Assembly (NCBI GenBank): GCA_964613305.1
Contig: CAZTII010000012.1
Coordinates: 1 to 37,163, forward strand
Direction: 5' to 3'
DNA length: 37,163 nucleotides
From: CAZTII01 sp964613305
Lineage (GTDB): Bacteria > Bacillota_I > Bacilli_A > Erysipelotrichales > Erysipelotrichaceae
Shown: positions 24,824 through 33,351 of the stretch, piece by piece
Numbering within the stretch: position 1 is the first letter of the stretch
Layout of the letters: each line of letters starts with the position of its first letter
Made by a program: the position numbers and the translations under genes
The notes under the pieces: model-generated
What the model was told of the DNA's origin: nothing
The model's database searches: none
Seen by the model: the letters and a program-made list of their open reading frames with translations, nothing else

Positions 24824-25847
24824 TTTTAAGGCCATAGTTGATTGTATTTATGCATCTAAGTCTGCTTCTTTTGAGCAATTACAATGGATACTACAATATG
24901 AAGGTGATTGTCAGTATTTATATGAAAAAGCACAAGAAGCATTACAACATTGTCGCGGCAAAGAAGTATATTTACGAGCATTAATCGAAATAAGCAATAT
25001 TTGTAAACGAAATTGTTATTATTGTGGATTAAGAAAAGATCGCTTACTTGAACGATATCGTTTAAGTGAAGATGAAATCATGGAATGTTGTTTTAGTGCA
25101 TATCACTTAGGAATTAGAACTTTTGTCTTTCAAAGTGGTGAAGAAGATGGACTTAGTGATGATTTCATTGTTTTTATTGTGCAAAAAATTAAAAAAATGT
25201 ATCCTGATTGTGCTATTACCTTATCATTAGGAGAAAAATCATTAGAAAGCTATGTTCGATTTAAAGAAGCAGGCGTTGATCGTTATTTATTGCGTCACGA
25301 AACAATTTCTAAAGAACATTATGAATTATTACATCCATCTTCATCAAATTATGAAGAACGTCATGTTTGTTTAAACAATTTAAAAAAATGTGGTTATCAA
25401 GTTGGATGTGGCATTATGGTTGGTTCGCCATATCAAACAATCAATAATATTGTTTCTGATTTATTGTTTATTCATGCGTTTCAACCACAAATGGTGGGAA
25501 TAGGACCATTTATTCCTTGCGAAAATACACCTTTTTCTGCTTTTAAAAGTGGTAGTTTGTCAATGACCTTAAAAGTATTAGCATTAGTTCGATTAATGAA
25601 TCCAAGAGTGTTATTACCATCGACGACAGCATTAGCTACATTGCATCCTGATGGGACTCGGTTAGGATTACTTGCTGGGGCAAATGTGATTATGCCTAAC
25701 TTTTCACCAATGAGCGTTCGTAGAAAATATAATTTATACGATAATAAAAAAATTACGGATACTGAAGCTGGTGAAAATATTTGTAAGTTATATGAATTAA
25801 TTGAAAGTATTGGATATAAAGTGAAAGAAGATTGTGGTGATTATTAG
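24810..25847 (+). CDS. hydE: [FeFe]-hydrogenase maturation radical SAM enzyme HydE
   Basis: A 345-residue radical SAM protein with the CxxxCxxC cluster motif CKRNCYYC (Cys65, 69, 72) followed by GLRKDRLLERYRLS, characteristic of HydE. It takes part in building the dithiomethylamine-bridged diiron precursor of the H-cluster, acting on the organometallic product of HydG. The start ATG-ATG overlaps the preceding gene, without a clear ribosome site, so translation is probably coupled. Overlap with the HydG frame at its end is possible if HydG used an upstream GTG. Confidence 0.95.
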   Translation: MMNSDFKAIVDCIYASKSASFEQLQWILQYEGDCQYLYEKAQEALQHCRGKEVYLRALIEISNICKRNCYYCGLRKDRLLERYRLSEDEIMECCFSAYHLGIRTFVFQSGEEDGLSDDFIVFIVQKIKKMYPDCAITLSLGEKSLESYVRFKEAGVDRYLLRHETISKEHYELLHPSSSNYEERHVCLNNLKKCGYQVGCGIMVGSPYQTINNIVSDLLFIHAFQPQMVGIGPFIPCENTPFSAFKSGSLSMTLKVLALVRLMNPRVLLPSTTALATLHPDGTRLGLLAGANVIMPNFSPMSVRRKYNLYDNKKITDTEAGENICKLYELIESIGYKVKEDCGDY

Positions 25848-25866
25848 TCACCTAGAAAGAGTTATT

Positions 25867-27279
25867 ATGTACGATGTAAAATCATTAAAGGCGGAAGATT
25901 TTATTAACCATCAAGAAATACTCGATACATTGCAATATAGTCAAGAAGTTAAAAATAATAAAGATGTGATTCAGTCGATTTTAGAAAAAGCTAAATTAGG
26001 ACTAGGGTTAAGTCATCGTGAAGCTTCGGTGTTGCTTGCAAATGAAGATACCGATGTTACAAAGAAAATTATGGATTTAGCAAAGGAATTAAAACTTAAA
26101 TTTTATGGAAATAGAATTGTTATGTTTGCTCCATTGTACTTATCAAATTATTGTATTAATGGCTGTGTTTATTGTCCTTACCACATTAAAAATAAAACAA
26201 TGCCGCGTCGTAAATTGACACAAGAAGAAATTGCTCGAGAAGTTATCGCATTACAAGATATGGGACATAAACGCTTAGCGCTTGAATTAGGCGAAGATCC
26301 AATTCACAACCCTTTGGAATATGTGCTAGAAAGTATTGACACCATCTATAAATTACATCATAAAAATGGGGCAATTCGTCGTGTTAATGTGAATATCGCA
26401 GCTACTACTGTTGAAAACTATCGTAAATTACATGAGGCTAAAATTGGAACGTATATTTTATTTCAAGAAACGTACAATAAAGAAAGTTATGAAAAATTAC
26501 ATCCAACTGGTCCAAAACATGATTATGCTTATCATACAGAAGCAATGTCACGTGCGATGCAAGGTGGAATTGAAGATGTTGGTCTTGGTGTTTTGTTTGG
26601 GTTAGAAGGGTATCATTATGAATTAGCTGGTTTATTAATGCATGCAGAACATTTAGAGGCAGCCTTTGGTGTTGGGCCACATACAATCAGTGTCCCACGT
26701 ATTAAAAAAGCAGCGGATATTGATGTATCTGATTTTGATAATGGAATTGATGATGATACATTTTTAAAAATTATTTCTCTTATTCGTATTAGTGTTCCTT
26801 ATACAGGAATGATTATTTCTACGCGTGAAAGCCAAGCAGTTCGTGAAAAAGCATTGGCTTTAGGAATTTCTCAAATTAGTGGTGCTTCAAAAACAAGCGT
26901 TGGTGGTTATGAAGTTAGTCCTGAAGAAGAATCTGAACAATTTGATGTTAGTGATAAGAGAACATTGGATGAAGTTGTGAATTGGCTGTTAGAATTAGGG
27001 TATGTACCAAGTTTTTGTACCGCGTGTTATCGTGAAGGTAGAACAGGTGATCGCTTTATGACACTACTAAAAAGTGGTGAAATAGCGAATTGTTGTTTAC
27101 CAAATGCATTGATGACACTTCAGGAATATATGGAAGATTATGCAAGTGAAGATACAAAGAAAAAAGGTACAAAAATTATTGCACAGGAAATAAAACATAT
27201 TAAAAGTCCAAAGGTATTTGATTTTACGGAAAAACAACTACAAAAAATAGTTTCTGGTGAAAGAGATTTTAGGTTTTAG
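25867..27279 (+). CDS. hydG: [FeFe]-hydrogenase maturation tyrosine lyase HydG
   Basis: A 470-residue radical SAM enzyme that cleaves tyrosine to supply CO and CN- to the H-cluster iron. The SAM-cluster motif is CINGCVYC (Cys96, 100, 103), and the C-terminal auxiliary cluster motif CTAC followed about 22 residues later by CC is intact, as needed for CO/CN- formation. The frame is open back to a GTG at 25834, but the ATG at 25867 gives the normal HydG N-terminus with a GAAAGAG site upstream. It lies directly after hydE. Confidence 0.95.
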   Translation: MYDVKSLKAEDFINHQEILDTLQYSQEVKNNKDVIQSILEKAKLGLGLSHREASVLLANEDTDVTKKIMDLAKELKLKFYGNRIVMFAPLYLSNYCINGCVYCPYHIKNKTMPRRKLTQEEIAREVIALQDMGHKRLALELGEDPIHNPLEYVLESIDTIYKLHHKNGAIRRVNVNIAATTVENYRKLHEAKIGTYILFQETYNKESYEKLHPTGPKHDYAYHTEAMSRAMQGGIEDVGLGVLFGLEGYHYELAGLLMHAEHLEAAFGVGPHTISVPRIKKAADIDVSDFDNGIDDDTFLKIISLIRISVPYTGMIISTRESQAVREKALALGISQISGASKTSVGGYEVSPEEESEQFDVSDKRTLDEVVNWLLELGYVPSFCTACYREGRTGDRFMTLLKSGEIANCCLPNALMTLQEYMEDYASEDTKKKGTKIIAQEIKHIKSPKVFDFTEKQLQKIVSGERDFRF

Positions 27280-27281
27280 AA

Positions 27282-28463
27282 ATGACGTTGCATGATACAC
27301 CTCGTGGTGAGCGTATTCATATTGGTTTTTTTGGTCAATGCAATAGTGGTAAATCATCATTACTGAATACTCTTTGTAAGCAACAAGTTTCAATTGTATC
27401 TGATGTTAAGGGAACAACGACAGATGTGGTTGTTAAGGCGATGGAATTGCCTGGAATTGGTGCATGTACGCTGTTAGACACTGCTGGCTTTAATGATGAT
27501 ACTGAACTTGGAACATTGCGCTTAGAGAAAACAAAAGAAGCCTTAAAACGATGTGATATTGCGGTTGTTTTAATACAAGATGAAAGTGATATCCTTCAGT
27601 GGCAACAACTATTGACAATAAAAAAAGTGGATTGTATTTATGTACACAATAAAAGTGACATTTCTAGTTGTCCTTCTTTAGAAAATAAAGTCAACGAATT
27701 ATTTCATGAACAACTATTATCAATTAGTAGTGTAAGTGGACTAAATATGGATGTTTTATTGCGACAATTGCGTGAAAAAGCGGAGAAAATTGAAGAAAAA
27801 TCGTTGTTAGGTCATTTAGTTAAACAAGGTGATGTTGTTTTATTAGTAATGCCACAAGATGTTCAAGCACCTAAAGGAAGACTTATTTTACCTCAAGTAC
27901 AAACAATTCGTGATGCTTTAGATCATCATTGTATCGTTGTTTCGACAACGCTTATTACTATCGAACAATCACTTAATGCACTTAGCACTGAACCTGATTG
28001 GATTATATGTGATTCATCAATTTTTAAAGAAGTTTATCCGTTTAAACCTAAAAACAGTAAAATAACATCATTCTCTATTTTAATGGCTGATTATAAAGGT
28101 GATTTACAGACCTATCTTGAAGGTATTCAAAGCATAAGTAAATTGAATCGCAATTCAACCATTCTTATTGCGGAATGTTGTAGCCATAAGCCAGTAGCTG
28201 AAGATATTGGACGAGTTAAAATACCAACCTTATTGAAAAAAAGATTTGGAGAATCGATTGTCATTGAAGTAATGGGTGGTCAAGATTTTCCTGATGATTG
28301 TAGCAAGTATGATTTAATTATACAGTGTGGTGCTTGTATGTTTAATCGTAGTTATGTGATGGAGCGATTAAATAAAGCGAAACATCAAGAAGTTCCAATT
28401 ACTAACTATGGAATATTCTTAGCGTATATGGCTAATATTTTAGATGATATTTCATATAAATAA
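27282..28463 (+). CDS. hydF: [FeFe]-hydrogenase maturation GTPase HydF
   Basis: A 393-residue scaffold protein that carries the diiron precursor to the apo-hydrogenase. The N-terminal Era/TrmE-like GTPase domain has P-loop GQCNSGKS (18-25), the KGTTTD switch region and DTAGF. A dimerisation domain follows, and the C-terminal cluster-binding domain has a CSHKP histidine motif (about 303-307) and QCGAC with Cys349 and Cys352. All HydF ligand motifs are present. It is two bases after hydG and last in the operon. The hydrogenase structural gene hydA is not in this window. Confidence 0.95.
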   Translation: MTLHDTPRGERIHIGFFGQCNSGKSSLLNTLCKQQVSIVSDVKGTTTDVVVKAMELPGIGACTLLDTAGFNDDTELGTLRLEKTKEALKRCDIAVVLIQDESDILQWQQLLTIKKVDCIYVHNKSDISSCPSLENKVNELFHEQLLSISSVSGLNMDVLLRQLREKAEKIEEKSLLGHLVKQGDVVLLVMPQDVQAPKGRLILPQVQTIRDALDHHCIVVSTTLITIEQSLNALSTEPDWIICDSSIFKEVYPFKPKNSKITSFSILMADYKGDLQTYLEGIQSISKLNRNSTILIAECCSHKPVAEDIGRVKIPTLLKKRFGESIVIEVMGGQDFPDDCSKYDLIIQCGACMFNRSYVMERLNKAKHQEVPITNYGIFLAYMANILDDISYK

Positions 28464-28490
28464 AACGAGAACGTTATGTTCTCGTTTTAT
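28460..28490. terminator. bidirectional terminator between hydF and deoR
   Basis: A 13-bp perfect stem: ATAAAACGAGAAC, 5-base loop GTTAT, GTTCTCGTTTTAT. Both arms are A/T-rich outside, giving a U-tract in either direction. It contains the stop codons of both convergent genes. Confidence 0.9.
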
Positions 28491-29224
28491 AATATTGTAA
28501 TTGATGATGTTTTAAATAAATCAATATAATCACTATTTAAGTGTTCATCTGTAACAATTGTATTAATTTCTTTATGTTGGAATAGTGGAAAACTACTTCG
28601 TTTGTCACATTTTGATGATTCTGTTAATACAATTTTTTTATTTGCATGTGCTGCCATTAATCGTACTGCTTCAGCTCGTTCAAAATCACAACCACTAAAT
28701 CCATGTTCATCGATTCCATCACAACCAAAGAAAAATTGATCAAAATAAAAAGTTGATAATAATGTATTCATTGATGAACCTACAATTGTTTCTGATTTAC
28801 TTTGATATTTTCCACCTAAAACTAAAACAGTTGTTGAAGGATAATCTTTTAAATAACGAGCGATAAAACAAGAATTAGTAACAATCGTATTAAATTGTTG
28901 CATCTTCGCCACTTCTAAAGCGAATAATGCACATGTTGAACCAGATTCAACAAGAATTGTTTCGTTTGGTTTTACTAGGGATGCGGCTTTTTTAGCTAGT
29001 TTTATTTTTTCTTCATAATTAAAGGCTAAACGGGTGTTAATATCATCTTCATTGTTAGCAATAGCGAAACCGTGTTCTCTTGTTAATAATCCTTTTTTTT
29101 CAAGAATCATTAAATCTTTTCTTATTGTCATACCGGAAACATTTAAGCGTGTTGATAGTTCATTAACTTCAATCTTTTTTACGTCACTTACAATTTTAAG
29201 TATTTCATTTTGTCTATTATTCAT
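28487..29224 (-). CDS. DeoR/GlpR-family transcriptional regulator
   Basis: A 245-residue repressor of the DeoR type. The N-terminal winged helix-turn-helix (about 4-57) contains VNELSTRLNVSGMTIRKDLMILEKKGLLTREHG. The C-terminal sensor domain (75-235) resembles a sugar-phosphate isomerase, with the ILVESGSTCALFALEVA ligand-site segment and FFGCDGIDEHGFSG. Such regulators sense sugar phosphates. It follows the activase gene by 11 bp on the same strand and probably controls the divergent glycyl radical enzyme operon and itself. AAAGGA precedes the ATG. Confidence 0.92.
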   Translation of the reverse strand: MNNRQNEILKIVSDVKKIEVNELSTRLNVSGMTIRKDLMILEKKGLLTREHGFAIANNEDDINTRLAFNYEEKIKLAKKAASLVKPNETILVESGSTCALFALEVAKMQQFNTIVTNSCFIARYLKDYPSTTVLVLGGKYQSKSETIVGSSMNTLLSTFYFDQFFFGCDGIDEHGFSGCDFERAEAVRLMAAHANKKIVLTESSKCDKRSSFPLFQHKEINTIVTDEHLNSDYIDLFKTSSITIL

Positions 29225-29235
29225 ATTATTCCTTT

Positions 29236-30081
29236 CTACACGAAAGCGTGAATGTTGTTTTCTTTAAATAATTGAATCATTGGTTGTAAATCTTCAGGAT
29301 ATAGTTGTTTGACTTCTTTAAAGTCGTATTTTTGGTTCATTATGGTGTATTTATTACTGCCAAATTGATGGAAAGGCAATAGTTGAACTTGTTGTACATT
29401 GCATTGGTGAAATAAGTTTATAAAACCTAAAGTGTCAGCTTTGGAAAAATTAATTGTTGGTATAACTGGTATTCTAACCAATACTTCTTTGTTTAGGGCA
29501 ATTGCTTGTTTTAAATTGATGATGATGACTTCATTATCAACTCCGGTTACTTCTTTGTGTTTTATCGTATTGTGGTGTTTGATATCGTAAAGAATATAAT
29601 CAACATGTTGTATTACATTGTTGAATGTTTCTGGTTGACAATAACCGGTTGTTTCAATAGCCACATGTAGTTTATTTTTTTTACATTCCTCAATTAATTG
29701 AATGGCAAAAGTTGGTTGCGATAATATTTCTCCACCGGATAAAGTAATACCACCATTCGATTCTTCATAAAAAGGCACATCTTGTAGAAGAATGTTTATG
29801 ATGTCATCGATTTCTTTTTTTTCTCCATATACGGTATAGCATTTATGTCTACACTTTTTAAGTTGTGAATATTTTTTAGTTTCGTTTGTTTCTTCAATTG
29901 CTTTTTGACAGTCTAAACAGACGTGTTCTTTATTTTTAAATAATTGTATTGAAAAATTTTGTGATTCGGGATTTGCGCACCATAGACATTTAAGTGGGCA
30001 GCCTTTAAAAAAGACGACAGTTCGAATACCTGGTCCATCATGTAATGAAAATTTTTGAATATTAAAAATAGTTCCTGTCAT
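29236..30081 (-). CDS. glycyl radical enzyme activating enzyme (radical SAM)
   Basis: A 281-residue radical SAM activase that installs the glycyl radical on its partner. The cluster motif is CPLKCLWC (Cys28, 32, 35), with the family signature FSLHDGPGIRTVVFFKGCP before it and GGITLSGGE after it. Between them is a short insert with only four further cysteines (Cys55, 58 in CLDC; Cys77, 81 in CRHKC). That suggests one auxiliary [4Fe-4S] cluster rather than the two common in non-PFL activases. AGGAAG precedes the ATG. It lies with deoR, opposite the enzyme gene it should serve. Confidence 0.93.
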   Translation of the reverse strand: MTGTIFNIQKFSLHDGPGIRTVVFFKGCPLKCLWCANPESQNFSIQLFKNKEHVCLDCQKAIEETNETKKYSQLKKCRHKCYTVYGEKKEIDDIINILLQDVPFYEESNGGITLSGGEILSQPTFAIQLIEECKKNKLHVAIETTGYCQPETFNNVIQHVDYILYDIKHHNTIKHKEVTGVDNEVIIINLKQAIALNKEVLVRIPVIPTINFSKADTLGFINLFHQCNVQQVQLLPFHQFGSNKYTIMNQKYDFKEVKQLYPEDLQPMIQLFKENNIHAFV

Positions 30082-30100
30082 AGTATCACTTCCTAGTTGT

Positions 30101-30129
30101 ATTATATCAAAACGATGAATTAAAGTAAA
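30101..30129 (-). promoter_or_regulatory. promoter of the activase-deoR operon
   Basis: Read on the minus strand: -35 TTTACT (30129-30124), 17-bp spacer, perfect -10 TATAAT (30106-30101), 20 bp before the activase ATG. Confidence 0.65.
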
Positions 30130-30145
30130 TAAACAATGAAATCAC

Positions 30146-30180
30146 TTTCATATGAAATTAATTTATTGACAATTGAAAGT
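30146..30180. promoter_or_regulatory. candidate DeoR operator in the divergent region
   Basis: TTTCATATGAAA (30146-30157) is a perfect 12-bp palindrome. A second TTGAAAGT half-site (30173-30180) mirrors ACTTTCA (30144-30150). The elements flank and overlap the -35 of the glycyl radical enzyme promoter and lie just upstream of the opposite promoter. Assignment to the neighbouring DeoR protein is inferred from position. Confidence 0.5.
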
Positions 30181-30193
30181 TAAATGATAGAAT
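30166..30193 (+). promoter_or_regulatory. promoter of the glycyl radical enzyme-aldolase operon
   Basis: Perfect -35 TTGACA (30166-30171), 16-bp spacer, -10 TAGAAT (30188-30193), with TG at 30185-30186 giving an extended -10. A strong promoter, 24 bp before the ATG. Confidence 0.8.
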
Positions 30194-30217
30194 GATAGTG
30201 AATAAAGGAGAATAGAA

Positions 30218-32626
30218 ATGACACAATATTTTGATAAACTGACGGATAGAATGCATCAATTTCGTGAAAACTTAGTAAATGCGAAGCCTACAATCGATGC
30301 AACAAGAGCGCTTTTAACAACAGAGGCGTATAAAGAGTATGGACATGAGCCAACTGTTGTAAAAAGAGCATACATGCTTAAAAATATTTTAGAAAAAATG
30401 CCGATTTTTATTGAGCCAGAAACACTGATTGTTGGTAATCAAGCAAAGAGTAATCGTAGTGCTCCTATTTTTCCTGAATATGCGATGAGTTGGGTTATTA
30501 GAGAATTGGATGAATTTGAAAAACGTGATGGTGATGTTTTTTATATCACTGAAGAAACGAAGGAAGAATTGCGTTCAATTTATCCTTATTGGAAAAACAA
30601 TACTACCTTAGATAAGGGTTTAGCAATGATACCGAAGGAAAGTCGTGTTTTTTATGATTTAGGTATTATTAAAGCGGAAGGTAATATTACTAGTGGTGAT
30701 GCTCATATTGCGGTTGATTATAAAACTATTTTAGAAATTGGTATTGAAGGATATAAACAACGAGTAATTGAAGCAGAGAAAAAATTAGATCTTTGTGATT
30801 TTAGAAATATGGATAAGTACCATTTTTATCGTTCTATTCATATTGTTATTGAAGGTATTATGATTTTTGCAAAGCGTTATAGTGATTTAGCGTATGAAGA
30901 GGCAATGATTTGTCATGATGAAAAACGTAAAGCTGAACTATTAGGTATTAGTGAGCGTATGAAACGTGTTCCGTATCATAAAGCGACTAGTTTTTTAGAT
31001 GCGCTTCAATCGGTTTGGTTTATTCAATTAATTTTACAACTTGAAAGTAATGGTCATTCTTTGTCTTATGGTCGTCTTGATCAATATTGTTATCCGTATT
31101 TAAAGAACGATTTAGATAATAAGGTGTTAACGGAAGATGAAGCTGTCGAGATTCTTACGAATCTTTGGTTAAAAACATATACAATTAATAAAGTAAGAAG
31201 TTGGTCTCATACACAATTTAGTGCAGGTTCGCCGTTATATCAAAACGTAACGATTGGTGGTCAAACAGTTGATAAGAAAGATGCGGTAAATCAATTATCG
31301 TATTTGATATTAAAATCGGTGGCGCAATGTCATTTGCCTCAACCTAACTTAACGGTTCGTTATCATAGTGGTTTAGATAATAAATTTATGAATGAAGCGA
31401 TTGAAGTGTTAAAACTTGGCTTTGGTATGCCAGCGTTTAATAATGACGAAATTATTATTCCATCGTTTTTAAAGCGTGGCGTTAAAGAGGAAGATGCTTA
31501 TAATTATAGTGCGATCGGGTGTGTTGAAGTTGCGGTTCCTGGTAAATGGGGTTATCGTTGTACCGGTATGAGTTTTTTAAACTTTCCAAAATCATTGTTG
31601 ATTGCGATGAATAGGGGTGTTGATCCTTGTTCATCAAAGACATTAGTACAATTAGATAAATCATTTACGGAAATGGAAAGTTATGATGATCTTGTTAAAG
31701 CGTGGGATACAACAATTCGTGAATTTACTAGACATAGTGTTATTATTGAAAATGCGTGTGATTTAGTGCTTGAAAAAGATGTTCCTGATGTATTGTGTAG
31801 TGCACTTTGTGATGATTGTATAGGGCGTGGTAAAACATTAAAAGAAGGTGGAGCAATCTATGACTTTATTAGTGGCTTACAAGTAGGAATTGCTAATTTA
31901 GCGGATTCTTTAGCAGCGATTAAAAAATTAGTGTTTGAAGAAAAGAAATTGACAACTCAACAATTATGGGATGCATTAATGTCTGATTTTGCCGGTGAAG
32001 AAGGATTAATGGTTCAACAAATGTTAATTAATGAAGCACCTAAATATGGTAATGATGATGATTACGTGGATAAACTTATTGTGGATGCGTACGATAGTTA
32101 CATTGATGAAGTCGTAAAATATCCAAATACACGTTTTGGCCGTGGTCCAATAGGCGGTACACGATATGCAGGGACATCATCGATTAGTGCCAATGTTGGC
32201 CAAGGCAAAGGAACACTTGCGACACCAGATGGTAGAAATGCGAAACAGCCACTAGCGGAAGGTTGTTCACCAAGCCATGGTTGTGATAGAAATGGGCCTA
32301 CTGCTGTATTTAAAACAGTGTCTAAATTAAAAACAGAAGAAATTACTGGTGGAGTGTTATTGAATCAAAAAGTTACGCCAATGATGTTAAGTAATGAAGA
32401 AAATAAAATGAAGTTGATGATGTTGTTACGAACGTTCTTTAATCGTTTGCATGGCTTCCATGTTCAATACAACGTTGTCTCTCGTGATACTTTATTGGAT
32501 GCACAACAACATCCTGAAAAACACCGTGATTTGATTGTTCGTGTTGCAGGATATTCGGCATTCTTTAACGTATTGTCAAAAACAACACAAGATGATATTA
32601 TTGCTCGTAGTGAACAAACATTATAG
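30218..32626 (+). CDS. glycyl radical enzyme of the YbiW/PflD (dehydratase-like) group
   Basis: An 802-residue enzyme with the catalytic thiyl cysteine in SAIGCVEV (Cys435, general-base Glu437) and the radical glycine in RVAGYSA (Gly778). The GCVE motif marks a dehydratase/lyase-type active site and rules out true pyruvate formate-lyase, which has two adjacent cysteines. Neighbours are an activase, a DeoR regulator and an FSA-type aldolase. That matches E. coli ybiW-ybiY-fsaA and the streptococcal pfl2 cluster. As I recall from recent work, this group opens 1,5-anhydroglucitol-6-phosphate to 1-deoxyfructose-6-phosphate. Glycerol- or diol-dehydratase activity is the main alternative. AAAGGAG site. 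Confidence 0.9.
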   Translation: MTQYFDKLTDRMHQFRENLVNAKPTIDATRALLTTEAYKEYGHEPTVVKRAYMLKNILEKMPIFIEPETLIVGNQAKSNRSAPIFPEYAMSWVIRELDEFEKRDGDVFYITEETKEELRSIYPYWKNNTTLDKGLAMIPKESRVFYDLGIIKAEGNITSGDAHIAVDYKTILEIGIEGYKQRVIEAEKKLDLCDFRNMDKYHFYRSIHIVIEGIMIFAKRYSDLAYEEAMICHDEKRKAELLGISERMKRVPYHKATSFLDALQSVWFIQLILQLESNGHSLSYGRLDQYCYPYLKNDLDNKVLTEDEAVEILTNLWLKTYTINKVRSWSHTQFSAGSPLYQNVTIGGQTVDKKDAVNQLSYLILKSVAQCHLPQPNLTVRYHSGLDNKFMNEAIEVLKLGFGMPAFNNDEIIIPSFLKRGVKEEDAYNYSAIGCVEVAVPGKWGYRCTGMSFLNFPKSLLIAMNRGVDPCSSKTLVQLDKSFTEMESYDDLVKAWDTTIREFTRHSVIIENACDLVLEKDVPDVLCSALCDDCIGRGKTLKEGGAIYDFISGLQVGIANLADSLAAIKKLVFEEKKLTTQQLWDALMSDFAGEEGLMVQQMLINEAPKYGNDDDYVDKLIVDAYDSYIDEVVKYPNTRFGRGPIGGTRYAGTSSISANVGQGKGTLATPDGRNAKQPLAEGCSPSHGCDRNGPTAVFKTVSKLKTEEITGGVLLNQKVTPMMLSNEENKMKLMMLLRTFFNRLHGFHVQYNVVSRDTLLDAQQHPEKHRDLIVRVAGYSAFFNVLSKTTQDDIIARSEQTL

Positions 32627-32635
32627 GAGAAACTG

Positions 32636-33301
32636 ATGGAATTTATTATTGATACGGCAGATGTTACTGAAATTAAAAAAATCAATGATTTATTAACAAT
32701 CGATGGTGTTACAACCAATCCAAGTATTGTATGTAAAAGTGGTAAAGATGTTTTGCCATTATTAACTGAAATTGCATCACTTTTGCGTGATGATCAAAAG
32801 TTTTTCGTTCAGGTAATCGCTTCTACTTGTGATGAAATAGTGGAAGAAGCAAAGGTTATTGCTGGTATTAAGAAAAAAGAGATGTATGTTAAAATTCCTG
32901 TGTCTTATGAAGGTTTAAAAGCAATTAAAAAAGTAAGAGCTTTAGGAATTGGTGTTTTAGCGACAGCTATTTATAGTAGTGAACAAGGTTTCTTAGCGGC
33001 TAAGTCAGGTGCTAATTATGTTGCCCCATATGTTAATCGAATGGATAATTATGGTGATGGTGTTAGTAATACTCTTGATTTAGTTAAAATGATTGACGCA
33101 GCGAAATTGGATTGTAAAGTAATTGCGGCTTCTTTTAAAAATACACGACAAGTGCATGAACTGATTAAAGGTGGCTGTCCGGCAGTTACTCTTCCGATTG
33201 ATGTTGTGTATGCGATGATTGATCATCCTGGTACTAGTATTGCGATTGATCAATTTGAAGAAGATTGGCAAAAAACATATCATCGTAGTACATTATTTTA
33301 A
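32636..33301 (+). CDS. fsa: fructose-6-phosphate aldolase-type transaldolase (FSA/TalC)
   Basis: A 221-residue class I aldolase of the short TalC/FSA family. The Schiff-base lysine is Lys86 in YVKIPV. Two residues separating FSA from true transaldolase are of the FSA type: Gln59 in FVQV, and a Tyr at 132 in APYVNR. It should therefore cleave or form ketose phosphates with hydroxyacetone or dihydroxyacetone as the small product. It is 9 bp after the glycyl radical enzyme gene, with AGGAGA site, which supports joint action on a (deoxy)fructose-6-phosphate. Annotation as probable transaldolase is the usual alternative. Confidence 0.92.
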   Translation: MEFIIDTADVTEIKKINDLLTIDGVTTNPSIVCKSGKDVLPLLTEIASLLRDDQKFFVQVIASTCDEIVEEAKVIAGIKKKEMYVKIPVSYEGLKAIKKVRALGIGVLATAIYSSEQGFLAAKSGANYVAPYVNRMDNYGDGVSNTLDLVKMIDAAKLDCKVIAASFKNTRQVHELIKGGCPAVTLPIDVVYAMIDHPGTSIAIDQFEEDWQKTYHRSTLF

Positions 33302-33320
33302 GGCGAAATTCGCCTTTTTT
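33300..33320 (+). terminator. intrinsic terminator after the aldolase gene
   Basis: AAGGCGA, 3-base loop, TCGCCTT, with a run of six T. It overlaps the stop codon. Confidence 0.92.
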
Positions 33321-33327
33321 AGTATTT

Positions 33328-33351
33328 AAAAACCTTAGCTTAGCTAAGGTT
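33328..33351 (-). terminator. terminator of the minus-strand membrane-protein gene
   Basis: On the minus strand AACCTTAGC, 3-base loop TAA, GCTAAGGTT is followed by TTTTTAAA. The stop codon (33344-33346) lies in the stem. Confidence 0.8.

Noticed and set aside
26438..26686. 82-codon open frame on the minus strand inside hydG
   Set aside because: It is entirely within hydG, has low-complexity composition and no ribosome site; it is a shadow frame.
30218..32626. Pyruvate formate-lyase proper
   Set aside because: The active site has a single cysteine in GCVE rather than the adjacent Cys-Cys of PflB, and the neighbours are an FSA aldolase and a DeoR regulator.
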